A stretch of DNA of 64,000 nucleotides from Scandinavium sp036271055 (GCF_036271055.1 NZ_DATBBJ010000059.1:1-64000); one strand, 5' to 3'. Shown: positions 50,575 to 60,165, counted from the stretch's first letter. Numbers and translations: made by a program. The notes: generated from the letters alone by a model not told the origin.

Positions 50575-52680
50575 TCAGGCTGCAGTAATCAGCCAGCAGT
50601 TATGGATCTGACGGTTACGGGCGAAATCTGCTGAAAGCGTTTTTTGAGTAATTTCTTCTGCTTTCAGGCCAAGTTTTGCCATGCCGTCGGTATCGAGTTT
50701 GAAGCCGCGTTTGTTGTTGGAGAACATGATCGTCCCGCCTTTACGCAGCAGACGTTTCAGATCCGCCATCAGCTTCAGATGATCGCGCTGCACGTCGAAG
50801 GTATCTTCCATGCGCTTAGAGTTGGAGAATGTCGGCGGATCGATAAAGATCAAGTCAAACTGTTCATCCGCATCGCGCAACCAGCCCAGCACATCAGCCT
50901 GCAACAGACGATGTGGACGCCCGGTCAGGCCATTGAGACGCAGGTTGCGTTCTGCCCACTCCAGATAAGTACGGGACATATCCACGGTCGTGGTGCTGCG
51001 TGCGCCGCCCAGGCCTGCGTGAACGCTGGCACTGCCGGTATAGGAGAACAGGTTAAGAAAATCTTTACCTTTACTCATCTGACCGAGCATGCGACGAGCA
51101 ATGCGGTGATCGAGGAACAGGCCAGTATCGAGATAATCAGTCAGGTTCACCCACAGGCGCGCGTTATATTCGCTGACCTGCATGAAATCGCCCTTCTCGT
51201 TCATTTTCTCGTACTGGTTTTTCCCTTTCTGACGTTCGCGGGTTTTCAGCACCAGCTTGTTAGGCGCAATGCCCAATACAGAAATGGTAGCAGCAATCAC
51301 GTCAAACAGACGCTGGCGGGCTTTGGTGGCATCCACCGTTTTTGGCGGGGCGTATTCCTGTACCACTACCCATTCACCGTATTTGTCGACCGCCACGTTG
51401 TAGTCCGGCAAGTCTGCATCGTATACGCGGTAGCATTCAATACCTTCTTGACGCGCCCATTTGTCCAGCTTCTTAATATTTTTGCGCAGACGGTTGGCGT
51501 AATCATCGGCCATCATGACCGTCGCAGAACCATCTGTTTCTGCGAGATGATAGTTTTTCTGCACGCAGTCCAGCGGGCCGTTTTTGGCTTTAAACTGGCG
51601 CTCAGCGCGCAGCTGCAGGCAGCTCAGCAATTCAGGGGAAGCACTGAACAGCGAGAGGTTCCAGCCGCCAAACTGGGTTTTCATGATGCGACCCAACAGG
51701 TTATGCAGCGCAATCAGCGCAGGTTCGCTATCAAGACGTTCACCGTACGGCGGGTTACTGATAACTGTGCCGTAAGGTCCTTTTGGCAGCGGGTTGTCGA
51801 GCTTCGCAACGTCTTTCACTTCAAACGTAACGAGATCGGCTATACCAGCGCGGCGAGCGTTGCTACGCGCACGTTCAATGACACGGCTGTCGTTATCTGA
51901 ACCGAAGAAACGAGATTCATAGGCGGCAAGGCCAGCGCGCGCACGGGTTTGCGCTTCGGCTTTCACTTCCTGCCAGACGACTTCATCATGTTGCGCCCAG
52001 CCGTTAAAGCCCCAGTGACCGCGATGCAGGCCCGGCGCTCTGTCCGTTGCCAGCATAGCCGCTTCAATCAGCAACGTACCGGAGCCGCACATTGGGTCCA
52101 GCATCGGCGTGCCAGGCTGCCAGCCGGAACGCATCACAATCGCTGCTGCGAGGGTTTCTTTGATTGGCGCGATACCCGTGGCATCACGGTAGCCACGCAG
52201 ATGCAAACCTTCGCCACTCAGGTCGAGAGAAATATGCGCGACTTCTTTGTTCAGGCGAACGTTGATACGCACGTCCGGGTTTTCTTTATCGACATTAGGA
52301 CGCGGCAGGTTTTTACGCGTAAACGCATCGACGATGGCATCTTTAACTTTCAACGCACCGTACTGGCTGTTACGAATTTCTTCGTTCACACCGCTAAAAT
52401 GCACCGCAAAGGTCGCATCCTGGTTGAACATCTCTGTCCAGTTGATGGCTTGCACGCCGAGGTACAGGTCTAAATCACTGTAAACCTTGCACTCGGTGAG
52501 CGGCATCATGATACGTGACGCCAGGCGGCTCCACATCAGGCTCTGGTACAGCAGTCGTGTGTCACCTTCAAAATGGACACCACCCTGAACCACCTGGCAG
52601 CCGGTGGCGCCGAGGTTTTCCAGTTCAGTTTTTAACAGCTCTTCCAGCCCACGGGCCGTACTGGCAAACAGAGAATTCAT
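50575..52680 (-). CDS. rlmL: Bifunctional 23S rRNA methyltransferase RlmKL
   Basis: 701 residues (E. coli 702). An N-terminal THUMP domain is followed by the RlmL m2G2445 methyltransferase domain with LDPMCGSGTLLIEAAM and SNPPYGERL. The C-terminal RlmK m7G2069 domain has FLNLFSYTGSASVHAGLGG and IDPPTFSNSKRMED. The start at ATG 52680 (MNSLFASTARG) is by homology; the longer frame runs into the ycbX promoter. It is divergent from ycbX (92 bp gap). Confidence 0.96.
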   Translation of the reverse strand: MNSLFASTARGLEELLKTELENLGATGCQVVQGGVHFEGDTRLLYQSLMWSRLASRIMMPLTECKVYSDLDLYLGVQAINWTEMFNQDATFAVHFSGVNEEIRNSQYGALKVKDAIVDAFTRKNLPRPNVDKENPDVRINVRLNKEVAHISLDLSGEGLHLRGYRDATGIAPIKETLAAAIVMRSGWQPGTPMLDPMCGSGTLLIEAAMLATDRAPGLHRGHWGFNGWAQHDEVVWQEVKAEAQTRARAGLAAYESRFFGSDNDSRVIERARSNARRAGIADLVTFEVKDVAKLDNPLPKGPYGTVISNPPYGERLDSEPALIALHNLLGRIMKTQFGGWNLSLFSASPELLSCLQLRAERQFKAKNGPLDCVQKNYHLAETDGSATVMMADDYANRLRKNIKKLDKWARQEGIECYRVYDADLPDYNVAVDKYGEWVVVQEYAPPKTVDATKARQRLFDVIAATISVLGIAPNKLVLKTRERQKGKNQYEKMNEKGDFMQVSEYNARLWVNLTDYLDTGLFLDHRIARRMLGQMSKGKDFLNLFSYTGSASVHAGLGGARSTTTVDMSRTYLEWAERNLRLNGLTGRPHRLLQADVLGWLRDADEQFDLIFIDPPTFSNSKRMEDTFDVQRDHLKLMADLKRLLRKGGTIMFSNNKRGFKLDTDGMAKLGLKAEEITQKTLSADFARNRQIHNCWLITAA

Positions 52681-52772
52681 ATCGTCACTTATTACTCGCA
52701 GAAAATTGTTGCGCATTATAGCGAATCTGGGCTTCATATAAGCGACTTTTTTCAAATGCACAGGACAACGGA

Positions 52773-53882
52773 ATGGCGACGTTATCACGGCTCTTTATTC
52801 ACCCGGTAAAATCGATGCGAGGGATCGGTGTAACGCACGCGCTGGCCAACATCAGCGGCATGGCGTTTGACCGTATTTTTATGGTCACTGAGCCCGACGG
52901 GACGTTCATTACCGCGCGTCAGTATCCGCAAATGGTTCGATTCACGCCGGTTCCGATGCATGACGGTTTGCATCTCACTGCGCCCGATGGCAGCACCGCT
53001 CTCGTACGCTTTGCGGATTTTGCCGTGAACGCTGAACCGACTCAGGTCTGGAGCGCGCATTTTACCGCGCTTATTGCCCCTGCGGCTATCAACCAGTGGC
53101 TATCTGGCTTTTTCAAACGTGATGTCCAGTTGCGTTGGGTTGGGCCAGATCCCACTCGCCGCGTTAAGCTTTTTGATGCCGTACCGCTTTCCTTCGCCGA
53201 TGGCTTCCCTTATTTGCTGACCACGGAAGCCTCGCTGCGTGACTTGCAAAATCGCTGCCCGGCGAGCGTACAGATGGAACAGTTTCGCCCTAATCTGGTC
53301 GTGACCGGCACTCAAGCATGGGAAGAAGATAGCTGGAAAGTCGTGCGCATCGGCGATGTCGTCTTTGATGTGGTCAAGCCTTGCAGCCGCTGTATTTTCA
53401 CGACTGTCAGTCCGGCGAGGGGGCAAAAACACCCGTCAGGTGAACCGCTGGCAACGTTACAGACGTTCCGCACCGCGCAAGATAACGGTGATGTCGATTT
53501 CGGTCAGAACCTGATTGCCCGCAATAGCGGCGTCGTGCGTGTGGGCGACGAACTCGAAATCCTCTCGACCGGGCCAGGTAAAATTTACGGTGCAGGCGAA
53601 ACAGAAGAAACGCTGGACGTTGAAATTGAGCAAAATGCCGTCGTCGAGATTGACTGGCAGGGCGAAGTGTTCAAAGGCAATAATCAGCAGGTTTTACTGG
53701 AACAGCTGGAACAACAAGGCATTCGTGTGCCCTATTCTTGCCGGGCGGGAATTTGCGGGAGTTGCAGAATCACGTTGGTCGAAGGGGAAGTCAGCCCGAT
53801 GAAGAAAAGCGCCGTGGCAGAAGATGGCACCATTCTTTGCTGCAGTTGTGTGCCAAAAACCGCACTGCGACTTGCGCGTTAA
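52773..53882 (+). CDS. ycbX: MOSC-domain N-hydroxylated-base detoxification protein YcbX
   Basis: 369 residues, as in E. coli. A beta-barrel N-domain (LFIHPVKSMRGI) and a MOSC molybdenum-cofactor domain with the Mo-ligand cysteine in VVKPCSRCIFTT precede a C-terminal [2Fe-2S] ferredoxin domain (CRAGICGSCR...CCSC). It reduces 6-N-hydroxylaminopurine and related analogues. Its last 4 bp overlap convergent zapC. Confidence 0.95.
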   Translation: MATLSRLFIHPVKSMRGIGVTHALANISGMAFDRIFMVTEPDGTFITARQYPQMVRFTPVPMHDGLHLTAPDGSTALVRFADFAVNAEPTQVWSAHFTALIAPAAINQWLSGFFKRDVQLRWVGPDPTRRVKLFDAVPLSFADGFPYLLTTEASLRDLQNRCPASVQMEQFRPNLVVTGTQAWEEDSWKVVRIGDVVFDVVKPCSRCIFTTVSPARGQKHPSGEPLATLQTFRTAQDNGDVDFGQNLIARNSGVVRVGDELEILSTGPGKIYGAGETEETLDVEIEQNAVVEIDWQGEVFKGNNQQVLLEQLEQQGIRVPYSCRAGICGSCRITLVEGEVSPMKKSAVAEDGTILCCSCVPKTALRLAR

Positions 53883-54421
53883 ACGGCCTGACCGTAACTG
53901 AGCACCGCCGAAATCGGCTGCGGCTGGAGGCGGTCGTTCATCACCTTGATGGCATCGCCTAATTGCATGGTACGGCCGGCTAACATCAAACCCGGTTGTG
54001 CCAACAAGCATAGTGCTGCGTTATCGCCAGGCTCCACCACCAGCAAGTTGACGCGTTCGCCGCTATCACTCAGCCAGACAGCCGCAGCATCACCAGTTAC
54101 CGGTTGCCAGTTGTCACTATGCGCCACAAAGTGCCAGCTTTTTGGCATCTGCGGTTTCAGAAAACGAATCGCGACCAGGGCGTTAAGAATCAGCTCTGCG
54201 CGGTGTTCTTTCGATAATTCGAGGTCACGGCATTTGTCTTCAAAGGAGAAATAGAGTGCAGCGTCATCGACACAAAAGCCTGTAGGATCAAAGGCATCGG
54301 GCGTTAACATGCGGCGCGCGAAACGAGAACGAAACAACATGCCATTGGCTAAATCGAGCATCATACGATCGTGCTCTTCATCAAAATACCAACGCCAGTT
54401 ATCGTCAGGTTTAATTCGCAT
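53879..54421 (-). CDS. zapC: Z-ring associated protein ZapC
   Basis: 180 residues, as in E. coli (MRIKPDDNWRWYFDEEHDRM). It is a cytoplasmic protein that bundles FtsZ filaments and stabilises the Z ring, and is degraded by ClpXP. Start ATG 54421 has GGGAGAG close upstream. The C-terminal tail after about residue 168 differs from E. coli. Its stop overlaps the end of ycbX. Confidence 0.94.
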   Translation of the reverse strand: MRIKPDDNWRWYFDEEHDRMMLDLANGMLFRSRFARRMLTPDAFDPTGFCVDDAALYFSFEDKCRDLELSKEHRAELILNALVAIRFLKPQMPKSWHFVAHSDNWQPVTGDAAAVWLSDSGERVNLLVVEPGDNAALCLLAQPGLMLAGRTMQLGDAIKVMNDRLQPQPISAVLSYGQAV

Positions 54422-54544
54422 TTCTCTCCCCCGTCCTTTTAAGCATTCCATGCCCGGAACAACCTGGTTCCATTTCGTTAATTTGCCTGAATTAAGAAAA
54501 GACCATAAAGTTTAAATTAGCAACGTTTACGGAATATAAAACAA

Positions 54545-54568
54545 CCAGGGCAAGAAATAAAGCCCTGG
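54545..54568 (-). terminator. pyrD terminator
   Basis: Stem CCAGGGC/GCCCTGG (54545-54551 with 54562-54568), 10-nt loop, then TTGTTTTAT on the minus strand, 21 bp past the pyrD stop. Confidence 0.75.
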
Positions 54569-54589
54569 CTGTAAATTGCGCAAGAAAGA

Positions 54590-55600
54590 TTAGAGGTGGG
54601 TAACGATTTCTTTAATCAGTGGTGGGCCTTTAAAAATAAACCCAGAATAGATCTGAATCAGAGACGCACCGGCTGCCATTTTTTCACGTGCGGCGATCAC
54701 AGAATCAATGCCGCCCACGCCGATAATCGGTAAACGATCTTTTAATTCGGCAGACAGCATTCGGATAATTTCCGTGCTTTTTAACTGTAATGGACGACCG
54801 CTTAATCCACCGATTTCATCACAATGTTTCATTCCCTGGACGAGAGAACGATCGAGTGTGGTATTGGTCGCAATAACACCATCAATATTATGGCGAACTA
54901 AACTGTCGGCCACCTGGATCAATTCTTCAGGTGAAAGATCCGGGGCGATCTTTACCGCCACAGGAACATATTTATGGTGTACCGCTTGCAGTTCATTTTG
55001 CTTATTTTTAATCGCTGACAATAAATCATCCAGTGCTTCACCATATTGTAGCGTACGCAAACCCGGTGTATTCGGTGAGGATATATTCACTGCGATATAA
55101 CCTGCATAGGCATAGACTTTTTCCATACAAATCAGATAGTCATCTTTGCCTTGTTCAACGGGTGTATCTTTATTTTTACCGATGTTAATGCCAAGCACGC
55201 CGTCAAAATGGGCTTTTTTCACATTCTCGACCAGGTTATCTACGCCGAGGTTGTTAAAGCCCATACGGTTGATCAAACCTTCGGCATCGACCAGACGGAA
55301 GATCCTCGGCTTGTCATTCCCCGGCTGCGGGCGTGGCGTCACGGTGCCGACTTCGATCGAACCGAAGCCCATTGCGCCAAACGCATCGATGCACTCCCCG
55401 TTCTTATCGAGTCCGGCGGCTAACCCCAGCGGGTTTTTAAACGTCAGGCCCATGCACGTCACCGGTTTTGACGGCACTTTCTGGCGCACTAGCGCTTCAA
55501 ATGGCGTACCCGATACACGGCGTAATTGTTGAAAAGTGACTTCATGAGCGCGCTCTGGATCGAGCTGGAAAAGGGCTTTACGAACGAAGGGGTAGTACAT
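54590..55600 (-). CDS. pyrD: Dihydroorotate dehydrogenase (quinone) PyrD
   Basis: 336 residues, as in E. coli. Class 2 enzyme: the N-terminal helix pair for membrane and quinone (MYYPFVRKALFQLDPERAHE) precedes an FMN barrel with NISSPNTPGLR (catalytic serine loop) and GVGGIDSVIAA. It oxidises dihydroorotate to orotate at the inner membrane in pyrimidine synthesis. Start ATG 55600 with AGGAGAG 4 nt upstream. A leader hairpin (55616-55632) just before that ribosome site matches the E. coli CTP-sensing start-site switch. Confidence 0.97.
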   Translation of the reverse strand: MYYPFVRKALFQLDPERAHEVTFQQLRRVSGTPFEALVRQKVPSKPVTCMGLTFKNPLGLAAGLDKNGECIDAFGAMGFGSIEVGTVTPRPQPGNDKPRIFRLVDAEGLINRMGFNNLGVDNLVENVKKAHFDGVLGINIGKNKDTPVEQGKDDYLICMEKVYAYAGYIAVNISSPNTPGLRTLQYGEALDDLLSAIKNKQNELQAVHHKYVPVAVKIAPDLSPEELIQVADSLVRHNIDGVIATNTTLDRSLVQGMKHCDEIGGLSGRPLQLKSTEIIRMLSAELKDRLPIIGVGGIDSVIAAREKMAAGASLIQIYSGFIFKGPPLIKEIVTHL

Positions 55601-55615
55601 GAACTCTCCTGGATT

Positions 55616-55632
55616 CCCGGTAGCAAACCGGG
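55616..55632 (-). promoter_or_regulatory. pyrD leader hairpin
   Basis: Stem CCCGGT/ACCGGG with loop of 5, at the extreme 5' end of the transcript: a CATAAT -10 lies at 55638-55643, 6 bp upstream. In E. coli the same hairpin forms only when transcription starts at C and then hides the ribosome site; the arrangement here is the same. Confidence 0.75.
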
Positions 55633-55695
55633 GCCGTATTATGTTCGATCCGGTCACGAAAGGGAATTGACCTGTCGCAAATAATGCCTATTAAA

Positions 55696-55711
55696 GCGCA
55701 AACGTTTACTT
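55696..55711. promoter_or_regulatory. PurR-type box upstream of pyrD
   Basis: GCGCAAACGTTTACTT resembles the PurR operator (ACGCAAACGTTTTCGT); E. coli pyrD is a known PurR target. It lies between divergent pyrD and ssuE, and it also forms one arm of a 10-bp inverted repeat (AAAGCGCAAA / TTTGCGCTTT, 55693-55722). Confidence 0.65.
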
Positions 55712-55835
55712 ATTTGCGCTTTTCGGTAATCCAGTGCCGGAAAAATCATTTAGCGAACGCCTTACCCTCTGACACACTTCAGACAAATGTTATCAATGTT
55801 AGATAATAGCAAACATTTAGTTATAAGGAGAGGTT

Positions 55836-56411
55836 ATGCGTGTCATTACGTTAGCGGGCAGTCCACGTTTTCCTTCACGTTCCAGCGCCCTGCTGGAATA
55901 CGCCAGAGAAACCCTCTCACGGGTGGATGTTGAAGTTTGCCACTGGCACCTGCAAAACTTTGAACCGGAAGATTTGCTGTATGCCCGTTTTGATAGCCCT
56001 GCCCTGCAAGCGCTCATCGAACAACTGGCCCAGGCCGATGGGCTGATTGTCGCCACTCCGATTTATAAAGCTTCTTTTTCTGGCGCGTTAAAAACCTTAC
56101 TCGACCTGTTACCGGAACGCGCGCTGGAAGGCAAAGTTGTTTTACCGCTGGCAACAGGCGGCACGGTGGCTCACATGCTGGCCGTGGATTACGCGTTGAA
56201 ACCTGTGCTCAATGCGCTAAAAGCGCAGGAGATCCTCCACGGTGTGTTCGCCGATGACAGTCAGGTTCAGGATTATCAGCACAAACCCCAGTTCAGCCCA
56301 AACCTTGAAAAACGCCTCGACAGCGCGCTGGAAACATTCTGGCAAGCGCTGCATCGCCGTGACATCCGTGTTCCGGCTTTCCACCTTAAGCAAGGAGCCG
56401 CCCATGTTTAA
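55836..56411 (+). CDS. ssuE: NADPH-dependent FMN reductase SsuE
   Basis: 191 residues, as in E. coli. Flavodoxin-like fold with the FMN phosphate loop AGSPRFPSRSSAL and TPIYKASFSGALKTLLDLLP. It supplies reduced FMN to the SsuD monooxygenase for sulfur release from alkanesulfonates. AAGGAGAGG precedes the ATG. First gene of ssuEADCB; in E. coli the operon needs Cbl and is off when sulfate is present. Its last 8 bp overlap ssuA. Confidence 0.96.
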   Translation: MRVITLAGSPRFPSRSSALLEYARETLSRVDVEVCHWHLQNFEPEDLLYARFDSPALQALIEQLAQADGLIVATPIYKASFSGALKTLLDLLPERALEGKVVLPLATGGTVAHMLAVDYALKPVLNALKAQEILHGVFADDSQVQDYQHKPQFSPNLEKRLDSALETFWQALHRRDIRVPAFHLKQGAAHV

Positions 56412-57378
56412 TCTGTTCCGCCCTCACTTTCGCACACTTGCGCTGACCGGTTTACTGACGCTTTCCGCGTGGAGCCATGCCGCAGAACCGGCACCGGACG
56501 CGCTACGTATTGGCTATCAGAAAGGCAGCGTCAGTATGGTGCTGGCGAAGAGTCATGCACTGCTGGAAAAACGCTACCCGAACACCAAAATCTCGTGGGT
56601 CGAATTTCCCGCAGGCCCACAGATGCTCGAAGCGCTGAACGTCGGCAGTATCGATTTGGGCAGCACTGGCGATATCCCTCCGATTTTTGCTCAGGCTGCG
56701 GGTGCAGACCTGGTGTATGTCGGTGCGGAACCGCCTAAGCCAAAAGCGGAAGTGATTTTGGTGCCAGAGAACAGCCCGATCAAAACCGTCGCCGAGCTGA
56801 AAGGCCATAAAGTTGCGTTCCAGAAAGGCTCCAGTTCGCACAATCTTTTACTGCGTGCGCTCCAGCAAGCAGGGCTGAAATTCACGGACATTCAACCCAC
56901 TTATCTGACACCGGCCGACGCTCGCGCGGCATTCCAGCAAGGTGACGTCGACGCATGGGCTATCTGGGATCCCTATTATTCCGCAGCGTTATTGCAAGGT
57001 GGGGTGCGAGTGTTAGCCGATGGCAGCCAGTTACAACAAACCGGTTCCTTCTATTTAGCCTCCCGGCCTTACGCTGAGAAAAACGGCAGCTTTATTGAAG
57101 GTGTTCTCAACACCTTTAGCGAGGCCGATGCGCTAACCATCAGCCAGCGCCAACAGAGCACCGAACTGCTGGCGAAAACGATGGGACTGCCGGAAGCGGT
57201 GATCGCCAGTTATCTGAGCCATCGCCCACCGACGGTGATTGGCCCAGTCAATGCTGAAACCGCTCGCCGTCAGCAGCAAACCGCCGATCTGTTTTATGAC
57301 AACCGCCTGGTGCCGAAAAAAGTCGATATCAAAAGCCGCATCTGGCAGCCAACCGCTCAACAAGGAGCTAAATCATGA
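56404..57378 (+). CDS. ssuA: Aliphatic sulfonate-binding protein SsuA
   Basis: 324 residues. A signal peptide ending SHAAE (about residue 26) precedes an SsuA/TauA-type binding fold (IGYQKGSVSMVLAKS; VNVGSIDLGSTGDIPPIFAQ-like block). It delivers alkanesulfonates to SsuBC. Start ATG 56404 lies inside the ssuE end with AAGGAG 7 nt upstream; longer frames run back through ssuE and are rejected. Its stop overlaps the ssuD start. Confidence 0.96.
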   Translation: MFNLFRPHFRTLALTGLLTLSAWSHAAEPAPDALRIGYQKGSVSMVLAKSHALLEKRYPNTKISWVEFPAGPQMLEALNVGSIDLGSTGDIPPIFAQAAGADLVYVGAEPPKPKAEVILVPENSPIKTVAELKGHKVAFQKGSSSHNLLLRALQQAGLKFTDIQPTYLTPADARAAFQQGDVDAWAIWDPYYSAALLQGGVRVLADGSQLQQTGSFYLASRPYAEKNGSFIEGVLNTFSEADALTISQRQQSTELLAKTMGLPEAVIASYLSHRPPTVIGPVNAETARRQQQTADLFYDNRLVPKKVDIKSRIWQPTAQQGAKS

Positions 57379-58520
57379 GCCTGAATATGTTCTGGTTTTT
57401 ACCGACGCACGGCGACGGTCACTATCTTGGCAGTGAAGAGAACGCTCGCCCGGTTGATCACGGTTATCTCCAGCAGATCGCCCAAACTGCGGATCGACTT
57501 GGCTTCACTGGCGTACTGATCCCAACCGGACGCTCCTGCGAAGACGCCTGGCTGGTCGCCGCGTCGATGATCCCGGTGACGCAGCGCCTCAAATTTTTAG
57601 TCGCACTTCGCCCGAGCGTGATTTCCCCTACCGTTGCCGCACGCCAGGCCGCCACGCTCGATCGCTTGTCGAATGGACGAGCGCTGTTCAACCTCGTAAC
57701 CGGCAGCGATCCGCAAGAATTGGCCGCCGACGGGGTGTTCCTCGATCACACCGAACGTTACGAAGCGTCAGCGGAATTCACTCATATCTGGCGGCGCTTG
57801 CTGGAAGGGGAAACCGTCGATTTTGACGGCAAATACCAAAAAGTGCGCGGCGCAAAACTGTTATTCCCGCCCATTCAGCAACCGCGACCGCCGCTCTACT
57901 TTGGCGGTTCTTCTGACGTTGCGCAGGATCTGGCGGCAGAACAGGTCGATCTTTACCTGACCTGGGGTGAACCGCCTGAACAGGTAAAAGAGAAAATCGC
58001 GCAGGTCCGCGAGAAAGCGGCAAAGCACGGGCGCAAAGTGCGGTTCGGCATTCGTCTGCATGTGATCGTGCGTGAAACCAATGCCGAAGCGTGGGAAGCC
58101 GCTAATCGTCTGATTTCCCGTCTGGATGATGACACCATCGCCAAAGCACAGGCGGCGTTCGCCCGGACCGATTCGGTGGGGCAGCAACGCATGGCGGCGT
58201 TACACGGTGGTCAACGCGACAAACTGGAAATCAGCCCTAATCTTTGGGCAGGCGTGGGACTGGCGCGTGGCGGTGCCGGAACGGCATTGGTTGGCGATGG
58301 CCCAACGGTTGCTGCGCGTATTAATGAATACGCCGCACTTGGCATCGACAGCTTCGTGCTATCCGGCTATCCGCATCTGGAAGAAGCGTACAAAGTGGGC
58401 GAACTGCTGTTCCCACATTTAGACGTCAATATCCCGGAAGTTCCGCAACCGCAGTCCTTGCAAATTCAGGGCGAAGCAGTGGCAAACGAGTTCCTGCCCC
58501 GCAAAGTCGCACAGAGTTAA
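57375..58520 (+). CDS. ssuD: FMNH2-dependent alkanesulfonate monooxygenase SsuD
   Basis: 381 residues, as in E. coli. Bacterial-luciferase-like barrel (FWFLPTHGDGHYLG, GVLIPTGRSCEDAWLVA, LFNLVTGSDPQELAADG). It cleaves the C-S bond of alkanesulfonates giving sulfite and an aldehyde, using FMNH2 from SsuE. The ATG overlaps the ssuA stop (ATGA). Confidence 0.97.
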   Translation: MSLNMFWFLPTHGDGHYLGSEENARPVDHGYLQQIAQTADRLGFTGVLIPTGRSCEDAWLVAASMIPVTQRLKFLVALRPSVISPTVAARQAATLDRLSNGRALFNLVTGSDPQELAADGVFLDHTERYEASAEFTHIWRRLLEGETVDFDGKYQKVRGAKLLFPPIQQPRPPLYFGGSSDVAQDLAAEQVDLYLTWGEPPEQVKEKIAQVREKAAKHGRKVRFGIRLHVIVRETNAEAWEAANRLISRLDDDTIAKAQAAFARTDSVGQQRMAALHGGQRDKLEISPNLWAGVGLARGGAGTALVGDGPTVAARINEYAALGIDSFVLSGYPHLEEAYKVGELLFPHLDVNIPEVPQPQSLQIQGEAVANEFLPRKVAQS

Positions 58521-58529
58521 GGAGCGCTT

Positions 58530-59321
58530 ATGGCAACGCCTGCAAATAAATGGCTGCTGCGCGTTGCCCCCTGGTTTTTGCCAGTGGGCATCGTCATCGT
58601 CTGGCAAATTGCCTCCGTAACAGGCTGGCTTTCCAGCCGTATTCTCCCTTCGCCAGAAGGCGTGATGGAAGCTTTTTGGTCACTTTCTGCCAGCGGTGAA
58701 CTGTGGCAACACCTGGCGATCAGCTCATGGCGCGCGCTGGTTGGGTTTTCTATCGGCGGCTCGATTGGTCTGGTTTTGGGGCTGATTAGCGGGTTATCTC
58801 GCTGGGGGGAACGCTTGCTGGACACGTCGATTCAAATGCTGCGCAACGTGCCGCATCTGGCGCTGATCCCACTGGTGATTTTATGGTTCGGTATTGATGA
58901 AAGCGCCAAAATATTCCTCGTCGCCCTCGGCACCCTATTTCCGATTTACATCAACACCTGGCACGGCATCCGTAACATTGACCGTGGCCTGGTCGAGATG
59001 GCACGCAGTTATGGATTATCCGGTTTTGAGTTGTTCTGGCATGTGATCCTTCCCGGTGCCCTGCCCTCGATTATGGTGGGGGTGCGTTTTGCGCTGGGTT
59101 TGATGTGGCTGACGCTGATTGTGGCTGAAACCATTTCGGCTAATTCGGGCATTGGTTATCTGGCGATGAACGCCCGTGAATTCCTGCAAACCGATGTGGT
59201 TGTCGTCGCCATCATTCTGTATGCCCTGTTGGGGAAACTGGCAGACATCAGCGCGCAACTGCTGGAACGCGTCTGGTTGCGCTGGAACCCGGCTTATCAC
59301 GTTAAGGAGGCCACCGTATGA
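58530..59321 (+). CDS. ssuC: Sulfonate ABC importer permease SsuC
   Basis: 263 residues with six transmembrane helices of the BPD_transp_1 fold. The coupling loop reads RNIDRGLVEMARSYGLSGFE and is followed by LPGALPSIMVGVRFALG. It forms the channel of SsuABC. It is 9 bp after ssuD with AAGGAG upstream; the stop overlaps ssuB. Confidence 0.96.
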   Translation: MATPANKWLLRVAPWFLPVGIVIVWQIASVTGWLSSRILPSPEGVMEAFWSLSASGELWQHLAISSWRALVGFSIGGSIGLVLGLISGLSRWGERLLDTSIQMLRNVPHLALIPLVILWFGIDESAKIFLVALGTLFPIYINTWHGIRNIDRGLVEMARSYGLSGFELFWHVILPGALPSIMVGVRFALGLMWLTLIVAETISANSGIGYLAMNAREFLQTDVVVVAIILYALLGKLADISAQLLERVWLRWNPAYHVKEATV

Positions 59322-60085
59322 ATACCGCCCGTCTGAATCCTGGCATTCCATTACTACTCAACAATATCGGCAAACACTACGGCAGCAACACCGTGCTCAA
59401 TGGGCTCGATCTGCACATTCCCGCCGGGCAGTTTGTCGCGGTCGTGGGGCGCAGCGGCGGCGGGAAAAGTACGCTGCTACGCCTGTTGGCTGGGCTGGAA
59501 AAGCCCAATTCCGGCGAGTTACTGGCAGGTAATGGACCGCTTGCCGCCAGTCAGCAAGAAACACGCATGATGTTCCAGGACGCGCGTCTTCTGCCGTGGA
59601 AAAGTGTTATTGATAATGTCGGGCTGGGGTTGAAAGGCAAATGGCGCGATGCGGCACGGGAAGCGCTCACCGCCGTCGGGCTGGAAAGCCGCGCAAGTGA
59701 ATGGCCTGCGGCGTTGTCCGGTGGACAAAAACAGCGCGTAGCGCTGGCTCGGGCACTGATTCATCACCCTGGTTTGTTATTACTGGATGAGCCACTTGGC
59801 GCGCTGGATGCCCTGACACGGCTGGAAATGCAGGATCTGATTGAGTCACTATGGCAAACGCAGGGCTTTACGGTGCTGTTGGTGACACATGATGTCAGCG
59901 AGGCGGTGGCAATGGCCGACCGGGTGCTGTTAATAGAAGAAGGCAAGATAGGCCTGGATTTGACTGTCGACATTCCGCGTCCACGACGCAAAGGATCGGC
60001 GCGCCTGGCAGAACTGGAAGCAGAAGTGCTGGAAAGAGTGATGAAGCGCGGGGCAACAGAAGTGCAGGCCCGGCGTCACGGTTAA
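59318..60085 (+). CDS. ssuB: Sulfonate ABC importer ATPase SsuB
   Basis: 255 residues. Walker A GRSGGGKST, Q-loop FQDARLLPWK, signature LSGGQKQR, Walker B LLLLDEPLGALDA and H-loop VTHDVSEA are all intact. It energises SsuAC uptake. The ATG overlaps the ssuC stop (ATGA) behind AAGGAGG. Last gene of the operon. Confidence 0.96.
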   Translation: MNTARLNPGIPLLLNNIGKHYGSNTVLNGLDLHIPAGQFVAVVGRSGGGKSTLLRLLAGLEKPNSGELLAGNGPLAASQQETRMMFQDARLLPWKSVIDNVGLGLKGKWRDAAREALTAVGLESRASEWPAALSGGQKQRVALARALIHHPGLLLLDEPLGALDALTRLEMQDLIESLWQTQGFTVLLVTHDVSEAVAMADRVLLIEEGKIGLDLTVDIPRPRRKGSARLAELEAEVLERVMKRGATEVQARRHG

Positions 60086-60119
60086 AAAAGCCGGGCGGTG
60101 ATGTCATCTTGCCCGGCTT
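60084..60119 (-). terminator. pepN terminator / ssuB-pepN intergenic hairpin
   Basis: Stem AAGCCGGGC/GCCCGGCTT (60088-60096 with 60111-60119), 14-nt loop, then TTTTTT on the minus strand. It ends the minus-strand pepN message after the REP-like hairpin. Confidence 0.7.
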
Positions 60120-60139
60120 ACGAGGATTGCGCAGGGGTA

Positions 60140-60165
60140 GCCCGGTAGCGTTAACGCCACCGGGC
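60140..60165. repeat. REP-like palindrome
   Basis: GCCCGGT / ACCGGGC arms (60140-60146, 60159-60165) with an inner GCG/CGC pairing around GTTAAC. Together with the hairpin at 60088-60119 it looks like a two-unit REP/BIME element between convergent ssuB and pepN. Confidence 0.55.
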
